Assembly (NCBI GenBank): GCA_020629695.1
Contig: JAHDCV010000017.1
Location: forward strand, 1-64,000
DNA length: 64,000 bases
Reading direction: 5' to 3'
Origin: Acidimicrobiales bacterium
Lineage (GTDB): Bacteria > Actinomycetota > Acidimicrobiia > Acidimicrobiales > SZUA-35
The notes under the pieces are model-generated. The model saw only the letters and a list, made by a program, of their open reading frames with translations, was not told the DNA's origin and did no database searches. Of this stretch, positions 1 to 8,579 are shown in pieces; the first letter of the stretch is position 1; every line of letters starts with the position of its first letter. Made by a program: the position numbers and the translations under genes.

Positions 1-73
1 GCGCCCTCGGCAGGATTCGAACCTGCGCACACGGCTCCGGAGGCCGATGCTCTATCCCCTGAGCTACGAGGGC
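1..73 (-). tRNA. tRNA-Arg (anticodon CCG)
   Basis: Read on the minus strand this folds as a full cloverleaf: a 7-bp acceptor stem GCCCTCG/CGAGGGC, a D arm GCTC/GAGC, an anticodon loop CTCCGGA giving anticodon CCG (plus-strand bases 38-40), and a TTCGAAT T-loop. It decodes the Arg codon CGG, which is frequent in this GC-rich sequence. The top pair of the anticodon stem (T-T) is mismatched. The discriminator is G at base 2 and base 1 would be the first C of CCA, so whether CCA is encoded cannot be seen. It lies divergent to argS, whose product charges it. Confidence 0.95.
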
Positions 74-148
74 AGGGGCGGCACACCCTAGCGCTTCCCC
101 ACGGTGGGCCAGCGCGGAATTGAGCGGATTGCGGTGGGACCCCGCCGG

Positions 149-154
149 TACCCT
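149..154 (+). promoter_or_regulatory. Candidate -10 box of argS
   Basis: TACCCT lies 37 bases before the argS ATG. Transcription would start near 161, giving a leader of about 30 nt with a GGGAAG Shine-Dalgarno at 183-188. No good -35 hexamer is visible. Confidence 0.35.
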
Positions 155-191
155 GGCCGGTCAACCCTCGCCCCCTCCCGACGGGAAGACC

Positions 192-1793
192 ATGCTGAGA
201 GACCGCCTGCTCGACGACGTCCGTGCCGCCCTCGGCCGGCTGGGGATCGACCCCGTGCCCGCCGCCGTCGTGCTCGAGCGTCCGGCTCGACCCGAGCACG
301 GCGACTGGTCGACCAACGCCGCCCTCGTCTGCTCGAAGGCGGTGGGGCGGAACCCTCGGGAGCTCGGGCAGTCCCTGGCCGACGAGCTCGCCGCCGCCGA
401 ACTGCCCCATGTCGAGGGCATCGAGATCGCCGGGCCGGGGTTCGTGAACTTCCGGCTCGCGCCCACCTGGCTGCATGAGCTGCTCGTCGAGATCGTCGAA
501 GCCGGTGACGATTGGGCCCGGCCGAATCTCGGCGAGGGTGCGACCGTCAACGTCGAGTTCGTCTCGGCCAACCCGACCGGCCCGCTGCACGCCGGCCACG
601 GCCGGTGGGCCGCCTACGGCGACTCGCTCGCTCGGCTTCTCGAGCGGACCGGCCACGTCGCCCATCGGGAGTTCTACGTCAACGACCGGGGTGTGCAGAT
701 CGGCCACTACGCCAACTCCCTCATCGCTCGCCGTGACGGCACCGCGCTCCCCGAGGACGGGTATCAGGGCCAGTACATCATCGATTGGGCGGCCGAGATG
801 CCGGCCGACGCCGACCCGCGGGCCTGGGGCTTGGAGAAGGCGCACGCCGAGCAGGATGCGTCGCTCAAGGCGATGCACGTCACCTTCGACACGTGGTCGT
901 CCGAGGCCGCTCTCGTCGCGAGCGGTGCCATGGAGCGGGTGCTCGCCGAGCTCCGGGCCACCGGTGCGGTGTACGAGGAAGGTGGTGCGGTCTGGCTGCG
1001 CACCACCGACCACGGCGACGACAAGGACCGCGTGCTCATCAAGTCCGACGGTGAGCCCACCTACCTGCTGCCTGACATCGCCTACCACGCCGACAAGTAC
1101 GCCCGGGGCGACACGCTCATCAACATCCTCGGCGCAGACCACCACGGCTACGTCGCCCGGATGCGGGCCGCGCTGATCTTCCTCGGGCACGAGGCCGACA
1201 GCTTTCAGGCGATCATCGGGCAGAACGTCAAGCTCGTGCGCGACGGCGACGAAGTGAAGCTCTCGAAGCGAACCGGCACGATGGTCGAGCTCGCCGAGCT
1301 CGTCGACGAGGTCGGCCCCGACGTCGCCCGCTTCGCCTACCTGCTCCAGTCGATCGACACCTCGCAGGTGATCGACATCGACGTGCTCCGGACCCAGGCG
1401 TCGGAGAACCCGGTCTTCTACGTGCAGTACGCGAACGCCCGGATCCACTCGATCGAGCGCAAGGCCGTCGAGGTCGACGCGCCTCGTCTGGCACTCGCCG
1501 ATGTCGACCTGTCGGGCCTGACGCACGAGCGCGAGATCGCTCTGCTCAAGACGCTGTCGACCCTGCCGGAGATCCTCGAGATCGCGGTCGCCGACCGAGC
1601 ACCGCACAAGATCACGACCTGGGTGCGTGAGCTCGCGTCGGACTTCCACGGCTTCTACCGGGACTGCCCGGTGCTGCGCTCCGACGTCGACCCGGCCTTG
1701 GCCCAAGCTCGGCGCTGGCTGACCGAGGCCGCCCGGGTCGGGCTGTCGATCGGGCTCGACCTGCTCGGCGTCGACGCGCCGGAGCAGATGTGA
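192..1793 (+). CDS. argS: Arginine--tRNA ligase
   Basis: Class I aminoacyl-tRNA synthetase that charges tRNA-Arg in the cytoplasm. The HIGH-type motif H133-A-G-H136 follows the ArgRS signature SANPTGPLHAGHGR, and the KMSKS-type loop is K356-L-S-K359. An N-terminal tRNA-binding domain fills roughly residues 1-110 and a helical anticodon-binding (DALR) domain the last 120. The frame is open upstream to a TTG at 120, but ATG 192 begins with the usual MLRDRL-type ArgRS start and has GGGAAG just upstream, giving 533 residues. The stop overlaps the lysA GTG by four bases. Pairing of argS with lysA is common in Actinobacteria. Confidence 0.96.
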   Translation: MLRDRLLDDVRAALGRLGIDPVPAAVVLERPARPEHGDWSTNAALVCSKAVGRNPRELGQSLADELAAAELPHVEGIEIAGPGFVNFRLAPTWLHELLVEIVEAGDDWARPNLGEGATVNVEFVSANPTGPLHAGHGRWAAYGDSLARLLERTGHVAHREFYVNDRGVQIGHYANSLIARRDGTALPEDGYQGQYIIDWAAEMPADADPRAWGLEKAHAEQDASLKAMHVTFDTWSSEAALVASGAMERVLAELRATGAVYEEGGAVWLRTTDHGDDKDRVLIKSDGEPTYLLPDIAYHADKYARGDTLINILGADHHGYVARMRAALIFLGHEADSFQAIIGQNVKLVRDGDEVKLSKRTGTMVELAELVDEVGPDVARFAYLLQSIDTSQVIDIDVLRTQASENPVFYVQYANARIHSIERKAVEVDAPRLALADVDLSGLTHEREIALLKTLSTLPEILEIAVADRAPHKITTWVRELASDFHGFYRDCPVLRSDVDPALAQARRWLTEAARVGLSIGLDLLGVDAPEQM

Positions 1794-3061
1794 GCGTTCT
1801 CCCGTTCCACCTGCTGCCCGACAACGCCTCGGTCGGTTCGGAGGGTCAGCTCCTCATCGGCGGTTGCGACGTCGCCGAGGTCGCCGAGGAGTTCGGCACG
1901 CCCGTCTTCATCTACGACGAGGACCATCTGCGGTTGCGTTGCGCCGAGGCGTTCGACGCCTTCGGTGAGCACGCGGTCTACGCCACCAAGGCGTTCCTCT
2001 GTACGGCGATGGCGAAGGTCGCGCTCGAGGCCGGGCTGGGGCTCGATGTCGCCTCCGGCGGCGAGATCGCCGTGGCGCTCGCCGCCGGCGCCGACCCGCA
2101 GCGGCTCGCGTTCCACGGCAACAACAAGTCGGTGGCCGAACTCGACCGGGCGCTCGAGGTGGGTGTCGGCCGCATCGTCGTCGACTCGTTCGAGGAGCTC
2201 GACCGGATCGAGGCGCTGGTCGCCGCCGGCCGACCCACGCCGAAGATCCTGCTGCGGGTGACGCCCGGGGTGAAGGCCGAGACGCACGAGTTCATCGCCA
2301 CCGGCCAGGACGACTCGAAGTTCGGCTTCACGGTCTCCACCGGGGTGGCCGCCGAGGCCGTCCGCCGGGCGATCGAGTCCGACGCGGTCGAGCTCGTCGG
2401 CATCCACTGCCACATCGGTTCGCAGGTGTTCCGGGTCGCGTCGTTCGCGCAGGCGCTCGCCGTCGTGGCGGAGTTCGCCGAGCCGTTCGGTCTTCCGGAG
2501 CTCATCATCGGTGGCGGTCTCGGTGTGGCCTATGTCGAGGGTGAGGAGTCGGCCACGATCTCGCAGTGGGCCGGTGTGCTCAAGGCCGAGGCGGCCAAGG
2601 CCGGTGTCACCGCCAATCTCGGCATCGAGCCCGGACGGTCGATCGCGGCCGCTGCGGCCATCACCGTCTACGAGGTCGGCACGATCAAACACCTCGACGG
2701 CATCCGCACCTACGTCGCCGTCGACGGTGGCATGAGCGACAACCCCCGGCCGGTGCTCTACGGCTCGGGTTACGAGACCTTCCTGCCGCGTGCGGTCACC
2801 GCCGACCGCACTCGCGACGTGCGCGTCGTCGGCAAACACTGCGAGTCGGGCGACCTACTCGTACGAGAGGGCAAGGTCCCGGACGACATCGCCGTCGGCG
2901 ATCTGCTCGCCACCCCGGTCACCGGGGCCTACGGCCACTCGATGGGCTCGAACTACAACAAGATCCTCCGCCCGCCCGTGGTGTTCTGTCGCAACGGCGA
3001 CGCCCGCCTCGTGGTGCGCCGCGAGACCGACGAGGACCTCCTCCGCACCGACGTCGGCTGA
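1790..3061 (+). CDS. lysA: Diaminopimelate decarboxylase
   Basis: Pyridoxal-phosphate enzyme that decarboxylates meso-diaminopimelate to L-lysine, the last step of the pathway. The alanine-racemase-fold barrel carries the PLP lysine K67 in Y-A-T-K-A-F, the HGNNKS and HCHIGSQ strands, an EPGRS phosphate-binding loop, and the interface motif C351-E-S-G-D355 that completes the neighbouring subunit's active site. Its 423 residues are normal for the family. The GTG start lies in a GTGA overlap with the argS stop, so translation is probably coupled. It is followed by hairpin-forming sequence and then a toxin-antitoxin pair on the other strand. Confidence 0.96.
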   Translation: MSVLPFHLLPDNASVGSEGQLLIGGCDVAEVAEEFGTPVFIYDEDHLRLRCAEAFDAFGEHAVYATKAFLCTAMAKVALEAGLGLDVASGGEIAVALAAGADPQRLAFHGNNKSVAELDRALEVGVGRIVVDSFEELDRIEALVAAGRPTPKILLRVTPGVKAETHEFIATGQDDSKFGFTVSTGVAAEAVRRAIESDAVELVGIHCHIGSQVFRVASFAQALAVVAEFAEPFGLPELIIGGGLGVAYVEGEESATISQWAGVLKAEAAKAGVTANLGIEPGRSIAAAAAITVYEVGTIKHLDGIRTYVAVDGGMSDNPRPVLYGSGYETFLPRAVTADRTRDVRVVGKHCESGDLLVREGKVPDDIAVGDLLATPVTGAYGHSMGSNYNKILRPPVVFCRNGDARLVVRRETDEDLLRTDVG

Positions 3062-3160
3062 CGCAGTCGCGCGGCTGGAGTCGTCAGGCTCCGTCCCGAA
3101 CGGGACCGGCGAGACCTGAGAAGTCGCCCGGCACGAGGCCCCAGCACCGCGAGGTGCGGG

Positions 3161-3176
3161 TCCGGCCCTCGCCGGA
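3161..3176. terminator. Hairpin between lysA and the toxin gene
   Basis: TCCGGC-CCTC-GCCGGA is a perfect 6-bp GC-rich stem with a 4-nt loop, followed on the plus strand only by a weak T-containing stretch. Two smaller perfect hairpins (GTCCC-GAAC-GGGAC at 3093-3106 and GCACC-GCGA-GGTGC at 3144-3157) precede it. It lies between two converging genes and could end transcription from either side. The lack of a T tract keeps confidence low. Confidence 0.4.
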
Positions 3177-3186
3177 GCGCGTTCGT

Positions 3187-3570
3187 TCAGCCGTCGAGGA
3201 GAAGGCGAAGCCGTCCGGCGATGTCGTCGACATCGAGGTCTCCGGCGGCGATCGTCATGATCAGCTCGTACACGTCCTCGTTCGAGATCGCGGTGACATC
3301 GTGGCCGTTGATCTCGAGGAAGACGGCGGTGGCCAGCCAGCCGAGGCGCTTGTTCCCGTCGATGAGTGCGTGGTTCTTCACGATCGACTGGGTGAGCGCC
3401 GCCGCCTTCGTCCAGAGGTCGGGGTATGCGTCGTCGCCGAACACCGTCGTCGACGGGCGAGCGGCCGCGGCGCCGAGCAGACCGATGTCGCGAATCGGAA
3501 CGGGGGTTCCGAGGAGAAGGGCGGCGAGCTCGAGCAGATCGTCGAGCGTGAGGTACTCGCTCCGGCTCAC
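3187..3570 (-). CDS. doc: Doc-family (Fic fold) toxin
   Basis: A 127-residue protein with the Doc-type Fic motif H67-A-L-I-D-G-N-K-R-L-G (residues 67-77). It matches the Doc form HxFxDxNKR, with Lys in place of the Gly of classical AMP-transferring Fic proteins. Known Doc toxins phosphorylate EF-Tu and stop translation; the same activity here is inferred from the motif. The helical fold around the motif and the length fit Doc. Its start overlaps the stop of the upstream antitoxin gene by four bases (ATGA), the usual coupling for a toxin. The pair sits on the opposite strand between lysA and hom, interrupting an amino-acid biosynthesis block. Confidence 0.88.
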   Translation of the reverse strand: MSRSEYLTLDDLLELAALLLGTPVPIRDIGLLGAAAARPSTTVFGDDAYPDLWTKAAALTQSIVKNHALIDGNKRLGWLATAVFLEINGHDVTAISNEDVYELIMTIAAGDLDVDDIAGRLRLLLDG

Positions 3571-3770
3571 TCGCCGAGCCGCCGCAGCGCGTCGGCGTGC
3601 GCCCGCGTGACACGTTCGGCGGCGATCGCCACCCGCTCACGGTGATCGGCCAGTTCCACGAACTCGCGAATGGCTCGACGAGCCGCATCCTGCATCGAGA
3701 TGCCCTCGGCCTCGGCGCGTGCTTTGAGTGCCGCTTGCTCGTCGTCGGTCAACCGGAGGGTCATGGCCAT
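3567..3770 (-). CDS. Ribbon-helix-helix antitoxin of the Doc pair
   Basis: A 67-residue protein opening with the beta strand MTLRLTDDEQAAL and two helices typical of Arc/MetJ (CopG-like) DNA-binding antitoxins. The charged C-terminal helix (about residues 45-67) is the likely toxin-binding segment. Classical Doc is neutralised by Phd, which has a different fold, so this is a Doc/RHH pairing. Two starts are possible, M1 at 3770 and M3 at 3764. Immediately upstream is a perfect palindrome (3779-3795) suited to autorepression by an RHH dimer. Confidence 0.8.
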   Translation of the reverse strand: MAMTLRLTDDEQAALKARAEAEGISMQDAARRAIREFVELADHRERVAIAAERVTRAHADALRRLGE

Positions 3771-3778
3771 TCCAGGAT

Positions 3779-3795
3779 GGTATCAAAGCGATACC
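3779..3795. promoter_or_regulatory. Palindromic operator of the toxin-antitoxin operon
   Basis: GGTATC-AAAGC-GATACC is a perfect inverted repeat with a 5-nt spacer, ending 8 bases from the antitoxin start. Read on the minus strand it also holds a TACCAT hexamer near the start codon, so the operator and the -10 region probably coincide. RHH antitoxins bind such repeats as autorepressors; that role here is inferred. Confidence 0.6.
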
Positions 3796-3832
3796 GGCGG
3801 AGTTCGATCGACTGCCGGCGTGCAACGGCACC

Positions 3833-3882
3833 TCACCAACGGTGAATTCGTTCCGAGGTGGGACGGGCGGCAGGGATAGCCT
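3833..3882 (+). promoter_or_regulatory. hom promoter region with palindrome
   Basis: TAGCCT at 3877-3882 lies 7 nt before the hom GTG, the leaderless arrangement repeated across this window. TCACC-AAC-GGTGA at 3833-3845 is a 5-bp inverted repeat about 32 bases upstream of the -10 and may be an operator. No clear -35 is visible. Confidence 0.45.
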
Positions 3883-3889
3883 GCGCCAG

Positions 3890-5218
3890 GTGAGCACCGA
3901 ACCCGCTGATGCCCAGGTCCGAACCATCCGAGTGGGGCTGCTCGGCTGCGGCACCGTCGGTGGCGCCCTCGTCGAGATGCTCGGCGAGCGTGGCGACGAC
4001 ATCGAGGCCCGCACCGGCATCCGGCTCGAGATCGGTGCCATCGCCGTTCGCAGCGCCAGCAAGAACCGGGGGAGCGGCCTGTCGGGTGATCTCCTCACCA
4101 CCGACGCCCGCGCCGTGGTCGCCGACCCCGACATCGACGTGATCGTCGAGGTGATCGGTGGGATCGAACCCGCCCGCGAGCTGATCCTCGCCGCACTCGC
4201 CAACCGCAAGCCCGTGATCACCGCCAACAAGGAGCTGCTGGCGAACTGTGGTCAGGAGCTCGCCGACGCTGCGGCCGCCGCCCGGACCGACCTGCTCTTC
4301 GAGGCCGCGGCCGCCGCCGCCATCCCGATCATCCGGCCGTTGCGCGAGTCGCTGCTCGGCGAAGACGTGAGCCGCGTGATGGGCATCGTCAACGGCACCA
4401 CCAATTACATCCTCACCCAGATGACCGAGCTCGGAGCCGACTACGCCGATGCGCTGACCGAAGCACAGAACCTCGGCTACGCCGAGCGCGACCCCACGGC
4501 CGACGTCGAGGGCTACGACGCCGGGGCGAAGGCCGCGATCATGGCTTCGATCGCGTTCGGAGCGAAGGTCGCCGCCGGCGACGTGTATCACGAGGGGATC
4601 AGCAACATCTCGGCGGCCGACATCGCGTTCGCCAACCGCCTCGGCTACCAGATCAAGCTGCTGGCGATCGCGGAGCGGTTCGAGACCGAGAGCGGCAGTG
4701 GCGCGAGCGAGTACGAGATCGGTGTGCGGGTGCACCCCGCCATGGTCGCCAACGAGCACCCTCTGGCCTCGGTCCGTGGTTCGTTCAACGCCGTCTTCGT
4801 GGAGGGCGCCGACGCCGGCGAGCTCATGTTCTACGGCCGAGGTGCCGGTGGTCGTCCGACCGCGTCGGCCGTGCTCGGCGACCTGATCGACGCCGCCGGC
4901 AACAAGATCCGCGAGACCTACCACCCGGTCCCCGGAGGGCCGGCGGTGCCGATCCGTCCGATCGATGATCAGTCCTCGGCGTACTACCTGAACCTCGAGG
5001 TGGCAGATGCTCCGGGTGTGCTGGCCGAGGTCGCCGGTGTGTTCGGCGCCCACGAGGTCTCGATCCGCTCGATGGAGCAGGAGGGTCTCGGCGACGAGGC
5101 CCGCCTCGTGTTCGTGACCCACGAGGCGACCGAACGCGACATCCAATCGACCCTCGCCGATCTCGCTGCGCTCGACGCCGTGCACGGTGTGGGCACGATG
5201 TTGCGAGTCATCTCGTGA
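3890..5218 (+). CDS. hom: Homoserine dehydrogenase
   Basis: NAD(P)-dependent reduction of aspartate semialdehyde to homoserine, the branch point to threonine and methionine. The N-terminal Rossmann domain opens with GLLGCGTVGGAL. The catalytic domain contains the NGTTNYIL and YAERDPTADVEGYDA signatures, and a C-terminal ACT domain (about the last 80 residues, from YYLNLEVADAPGVL) should give feedback control by threonine. The frame is open further upstream, but GTG 3890 sits 7 nt after a TAGCCT -10 box and yields 442 residues, a normal size. It overlaps thrC by four bases (GTGA). Confidence 0.95.
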   Translation: MSTEPADAQVRTIRVGLLGCGTVGGALVEMLGERGDDIEARTGIRLEIGAIAVRSASKNRGSGLSGDLLTTDARAVVADPDIDVIVEVIGGIEPARELILAALANRKPVITANKELLANCGQELADAAAAARTDLLFEAAAAAAIPIIRPLRESLLGEDVSRVMGIVNGTTNYILTQMTELGADYADALTEAQNLGYAERDPTADVEGYDAGAKAAIMASIAFGAKVAAGDVYHEGISNISAADIAFANRLGYQIKLLAIAERFETESGSGASEYEIGVRVHPAMVANEHPLASVRGSFNAVFVEGADAGELMFYGRGAGGRPTASAVLGDLIDAAGNKIRETYHPVPGGPAVPIRPIDDQSSAYYLNLEVADAPGVLAEVAGVFGAHEVSIRSMEQEGLGDEARLVFVTHEATERDIQSTLADLAALDAVHGVGTMLRVIS

Positions 5219-6615
5219 GTGCGCCGCTTCGGTACGCCTCGACCCGAGGCGACGCCCCGGAGCTCGATTTCGCCGACGTCCTGATGACCGGACTGGCGAC
5301 CGACGGCGGTCTGTACTGCCCGACCGAGGTGCCGTCGCTGCCCGACCTCACCGACCTCGACGACTACGCCTCGATCGCCCGGGCCGTGATGTCGCCCTTC
5401 GTCGACGGATCGATCGAGCTCGACGGGTTCGCTGACGACGTCGCCGCCGCCTACGCGAGCTTCCGCCATCCCGACGTCGCACCGCTCACCGATCTCGGCG
5501 ACAACGTGCACCTGCTCGACCTCTCGTGGGGGCCGACGCTCGCGTTCAAAGACATCGCCCTCCAGCTCGTCGGCCGACTGCTCGACCGCGAGCTCGCCCG
5601 CCGGGGCGACCGGGTCACCGTGATCGGCGCGACGTCGGGCGACACCGGTTCGGCCGCCATCGAAGCGCTGGCGAACCGAGACGGCGTCGACGTCGTGATC
5701 CTCCACCCGGACGGCAGGGTGTCCGAGGTGCAGCGTCGCCAGATGACGACCGTCGACGCTCCCAACATCCGCAACGTCGCCGTTCGAGGGAACTTCGACG
5801 ACTGTCAGGACCTCGTCAAGGCGGCGTTCGCCGACGAGGAGCTGCGTGCCGAGCTCGGGCTCGCCGCCGTCAACTCGATCAACTGGGGTCGCGTGATGGC
5901 CCAGATCGTCTACTACGTCACCGCGGCGCGGGCCCTCGCACCCGACGGCGGACCTGTCTCCTTCGCCGTGCCCACCGGCAACTTCGGCAACGTGTTGGCC
6001 GGTTGGTATGCCAAGCGCATGGGTCTGGACGTCGATCAACTGATCGTCGCCTCCAACCGCAACGACGTGTTGACGCGGGTGATGGAATCGGGCGCCCTCG
6101 ACGCCGAAGCCGTCGTCCCGTCGCTCTCTCCGTCGATGGACATCCAGGTCTCGTCGAACTTCGAGCGTCTCCTGTGGGAGGCGGGCGACCGTGACGGCTC
6201 GGCCGTGGCCGAACTGCTCACGACATTCCGATCCGAGGGGCGGGCCGAGGTGCCGGCTGCGTGGATGGAGCGCATCGGAGCGGAGTTCGACTTCGGTCGC
6301 CTCGACGACGAGGGCACGATCGCCGAGATCGCCCGGGTCCACGACGAGCTCGGCCTCCTGATCGAACCGCACACCGCCGTCGGGCTCGAGGTGGGCCGAC
6401 GCCTTCGCCGGGATCCGTCGGTTCCGCTCGTCGTGTTGGGCACCGCTCACGCCGCGAAGTTCCCCGACGCGGTGGAACGGGCGACGGGTGTGCATCCCGA
6501 GCTGCCCGCGTTCCTGTCGGAGCTACACGACCGCCCCGAGTACGTCACCATCGTCGACAACGACCTCGGTGCCGTGGTCGGCGAGATGCGAGCCCTTCGC
6601 ACACGACGCGCCTGA
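5215..6615 (+). CDS. thrC: Threonine synthase (long, E. coli/yeast-type)
   Basis: PLP enzyme converting O-phosphohomoserine to threonine. It opens with the Y-x-S-T-R-G signature, has the PLP lysine K112 in L-A-F-K-D and the phosphate-binding loop GATSGDTGS. At 466 residues it is the long form seen in E. coli and yeast rather than the roughly 350-residue form common in other Actinobacteria. It follows hom with a GTGA overlap. The homoserine kinase gene thrB, normally next in actinobacterial hom-thrC-thrB operons, is absent: rho comes next. Confidence 0.94.
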   Translation: MSAPLRYASTRGDAPELDFADVLMTGLATDGGLYCPTEVPSLPDLTDLDDYASIARAVMSPFVDGSIELDGFADDVAAAYASFRHPDVAPLTDLGDNVHLLDLSWGPTLAFKDIALQLVGRLLDRELARRGDRVTVIGATSGDTGSAAIEALANRDGVDVVILHPDGRVSEVQRRQMTTVDAPNIRNVAVRGNFDDCQDLVKAAFADEELRAELGLAAVNSINWGRVMAQIVYYVTAARALAPDGGPVSFAVPTGNFGNVLAGWYAKRMGLDVDQLIVASNRNDVLTRVMESGALDAEAVVPSLSPSMDIQVSSNFERLLWEAGDRDGSAVAELLTTFRSEGRAEVPAAWMERIGAEFDFGRLDDEGTIAEIARVHDELGLLIEPHTAVGLEVGRRLRRDPSVPLVVLGTAHAAKFPDAVERATGVHPELPAFLSELHDRPEYVTIVDNDLGAVVGEMRALRTRRA

Positions 6616-6676
6616 CCAACCGGGGACATCGCGGTCCGCCGGCGGCGACGAGGCACGGGCGGAACCGAGACGGCGC

Positions 6677-6682
6677 TACGAT
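6677..6682 (+). promoter_or_regulatory. Candidate -10 box of rho
   Basis: TACGAT lies in the 187-nt thrC-rho gap, which would give rho a leader of roughly 115 nt ending in a strong Shine-Dalgarno GGAGGA at 6790-6795. Rho is autoregulated through its leader in several bacteria. No coding sequence is visible in this gap. Confidence 0.3.
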
Positions 6683-6802
6683 GCTGCGACGTCGAGCGGC
6701 TGATTCAGCACCTCGACGGTCCCCGGACCGTTCGGTCCACCCGTGATCCTGCCGTGATCACGATCCCGCCCGGCCCACCAGGCCAACCCGGAGGAAAGCC
6801 AC

Positions 6803-8512
6803 GTGAGCGACGCTGCCGAACAGCGAGCCCTGCTGGAGAAGAAGGACAAAGGCGCCCTGGCCGAGATGGTCATCCAGCTCGGGGGAGCCGTCACGCCGCG
6901 CACGAAGAAGGCCGACATGGTCGACGCCGTGATGTCGCTCACCACGGGTGGCGAACAGGGCGGCGCGCCGGCCGACGCTGCGAAGGCCGAATCGGCCGGA
7001 ACGTCGGCTCGTCAGCCGACGGGTGGCGCCTCCGGAGCCAGTGGTGGCCCGAACGGCGATGGCGGGAACAGCGGCGGCTCGAACAGCGGCTCGAACAGCG
7101 GCTCGAACAACAGCGGCGCGGCGAAGAGCAATCGCAACCGGAACCGGAAGCGTCGCAACGGCCCGAGTGGTGAGCCGCTCGCCGAGTGGGAGCTCGAACT
7201 GATGGAGTCCGAAGGCGACAGTGACGACGCTCCGGCGCCGTCGGACCGCCCTGCCGATCCCGGCAACGAAGCCGTGAAGGAGAAGCCGCAGGACGACGAG
7301 GCCGGCAACCGGCGTCGCCGCCGTCGCGGCCGCAACCGGGACCGCGATGACGCCCCCGACCAGCCACCGAACGACCCGGTGCCGATGTCGGGGTACCTCG
7401 ACCTTCGGGACGACGGCTACGGCTTCTGCCGAGCGAAGGGCCACATCTCGAGCCGGTCCGACGTCTACGTCCCCGTCAAACTCGTTCGTCAGTTCGGCCT
7501 GCGTCGCGGCGACCACCTGGTCGGCACGTCCCGCCCCGCCAGCCGCAACGAGAAGAATCCGGCGCTGCACGAGCTGCTCGAGGTGAACGGCATGCCCGCC
7601 GACACCGCCGCCGGCCGCCCCGAGTTCGAGGACCTCACGCCGCTGTTCCCCGACGAGCGACTCGTCATGGAGCGTGCCGGGGATCATCGCCACGGTCTCA
7701 CGACGCGGATCATCGATCTCATCGCACCCATCGGCAAGGGCCAGCGCGCCCTCGTGGTCTCGCCGCCGAAGGCCGGCAAGACCACGGTGCTCGTCGACAT
7801 CGCGAAGTCGATCGAGCAGAACCACGACGAGGTCACCCTCATGGTGCTGCTCGTCGATGAGCGCCCCGAGGAAGTGACGCAGATGCGTCGCGCGCTCGAT
7901 CGTGGCGAGGTGCTCGCCTCGACCTTCGATCGTCCGGCCGAGGAGCACTGCGCGGTCGCCGAGCTGACGATCGAGCGTGCGAAGCGCCTGGTCGAGTCGG
8001 GTCAGGACGTGGTCCTGATCGTCGACGGGATCACCCGCCTCACCCGTGCGTACAACATGGACGCACCCAACGGTGGCCGGATCATGTCGGGTGGCATCGA
8101 CGCCTCCGCGATCTATCCCCCGAAGAAGTTCTTCGGCGCCGCCCGCAACCTCGAAGAGGGCGGCTCGCTGACGATCATCGCGACTGCACTCGTCGAGACG
8201 GGCTCCCGCATGGACGAGGTCATCTTCGAGGAGTTCAAGGGCACCGGGAACTGTGAGCTCCGGCTCGACCGCCAGCTCGCGGAGAAGCGGATCTTCCCCG
8301 CCGTCGACATCGCCGGTTCGGGCACGCGCCACGAAGAACTCCTCTTCGACGGCCGCACCGCGACCCTGGTCGACAAGATGCGTCGGGTGCTCGCCGGGAT
8401 CGCCGGCGGCGAGGACGCCGCCCCGGGTGCGGCCACCGAACTCCTGATCGACCGGTTGAAGACCTTCGAGTCCAACGCCGACTTCCTGACCGAGATCGCC
8501 AAGGCCAAGTAG
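6803..8512 (+). CDS. rho: Transcription termination factor Rho with long N-terminal insertion
   Basis: Hexameric RNA-dependent ATPase that ends transcription. Residues 1-45 form the N-terminal helical (SAP-like) domain. Residues of about 48-190 are an unstructured insert, first Gly/Asn/Ser-rich, then with Arg/Asn-rich basic blocks flanking an acidic stretch. The cold-shock-like RNA-binding domain starts near [13 protein letters not shown] (residue about 195). The Walker A loop is PPKAGKTT (about 320-327), and [16 protein letters not shown] and the GTGNCEL region follow. At 569 residues it is about 150 longer than E. coli Rho, as in other actinobacterial Rho proteins. The GTG start has GGAGGA 7 nt upstream. 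Confidence 0.97.
   Translation: MSDAAEQRALLEKKDKGALAEMVIQLGGAVTPRTKKADMVDAVMSLTTGGEQGGAPADAAKAESAGTSARQPTGGASGASGGPNGDGGNSGGSNSGSNSGSNNSGAAKSNRNRNRKRRNGPSGEPLAEWELELMESEGDSDDAPAPSDRPADPGNEAVKEKPQDDEAGNRRRRRRGRNRDRDDAPDQPPNDPVPMSGYLDLRDDGYGFCRAKGHISSRSDVYVPVKLVRQFGLRRGDHLVGTSRPASRNEKNPALHELLEVNGMPADTAAGRPEFEDLTPLFPDERLVMERAGDHRHGLTTRIIDLIAPIGKGQRALVVSPPKAGKTTVLVDIAKSIEQNHDEVTLMVLLVDERPEEVTQMRRALDRGEVLASTFDRPAEEHCAVAELTIERAKRLVESGQDVVLIVDGITRLTRAYNMDAPNGGRIMSGGIDASAIYPPKKFFGAARNLEEGGSLTIIATALVETGSRMDEVIFEEFKGTGNCELRLDRQLAEKRIFPAVDIAGSGTRHEELLFDGRTATLVDKMRRVLAGIAGGEDAAPGAATELLIDRLKTFESNADFLTEIAKAK
7071..7108 (+). repeat. Short tandem repeat inside rho
   Basis: About three copies of the 12-mer GGCTCGAACAGC encode a Gly-Ser-Asn-Ser repeat in Rho's disordered insert. 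Such repeats can change length by slippage; this one stays in frame. Confidence 0.7.
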
Positions 8513-8579
8513 GCCGAAGCGCACAATTCACCGCCGACGGTCGCAGTCTGCGTCCGTCCCCGGCACACTGGAGAGTCCT

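Noticed and set aside
120-191. TTG-initiated extension of argS
   Set aside because: The extra 24 residues (Pro/Gly-rich) do not fit ArgRS, while ATG 192 has the normal N-terminus and a Shine-Dalgarno.
3187-3570. Calling the toxin a classical AMP-transferring Fic protein
   Set aside because: The motif has Lys where classical Fic has Gly (D-G-N-K-R), and the small size and partner gene fit Doc.
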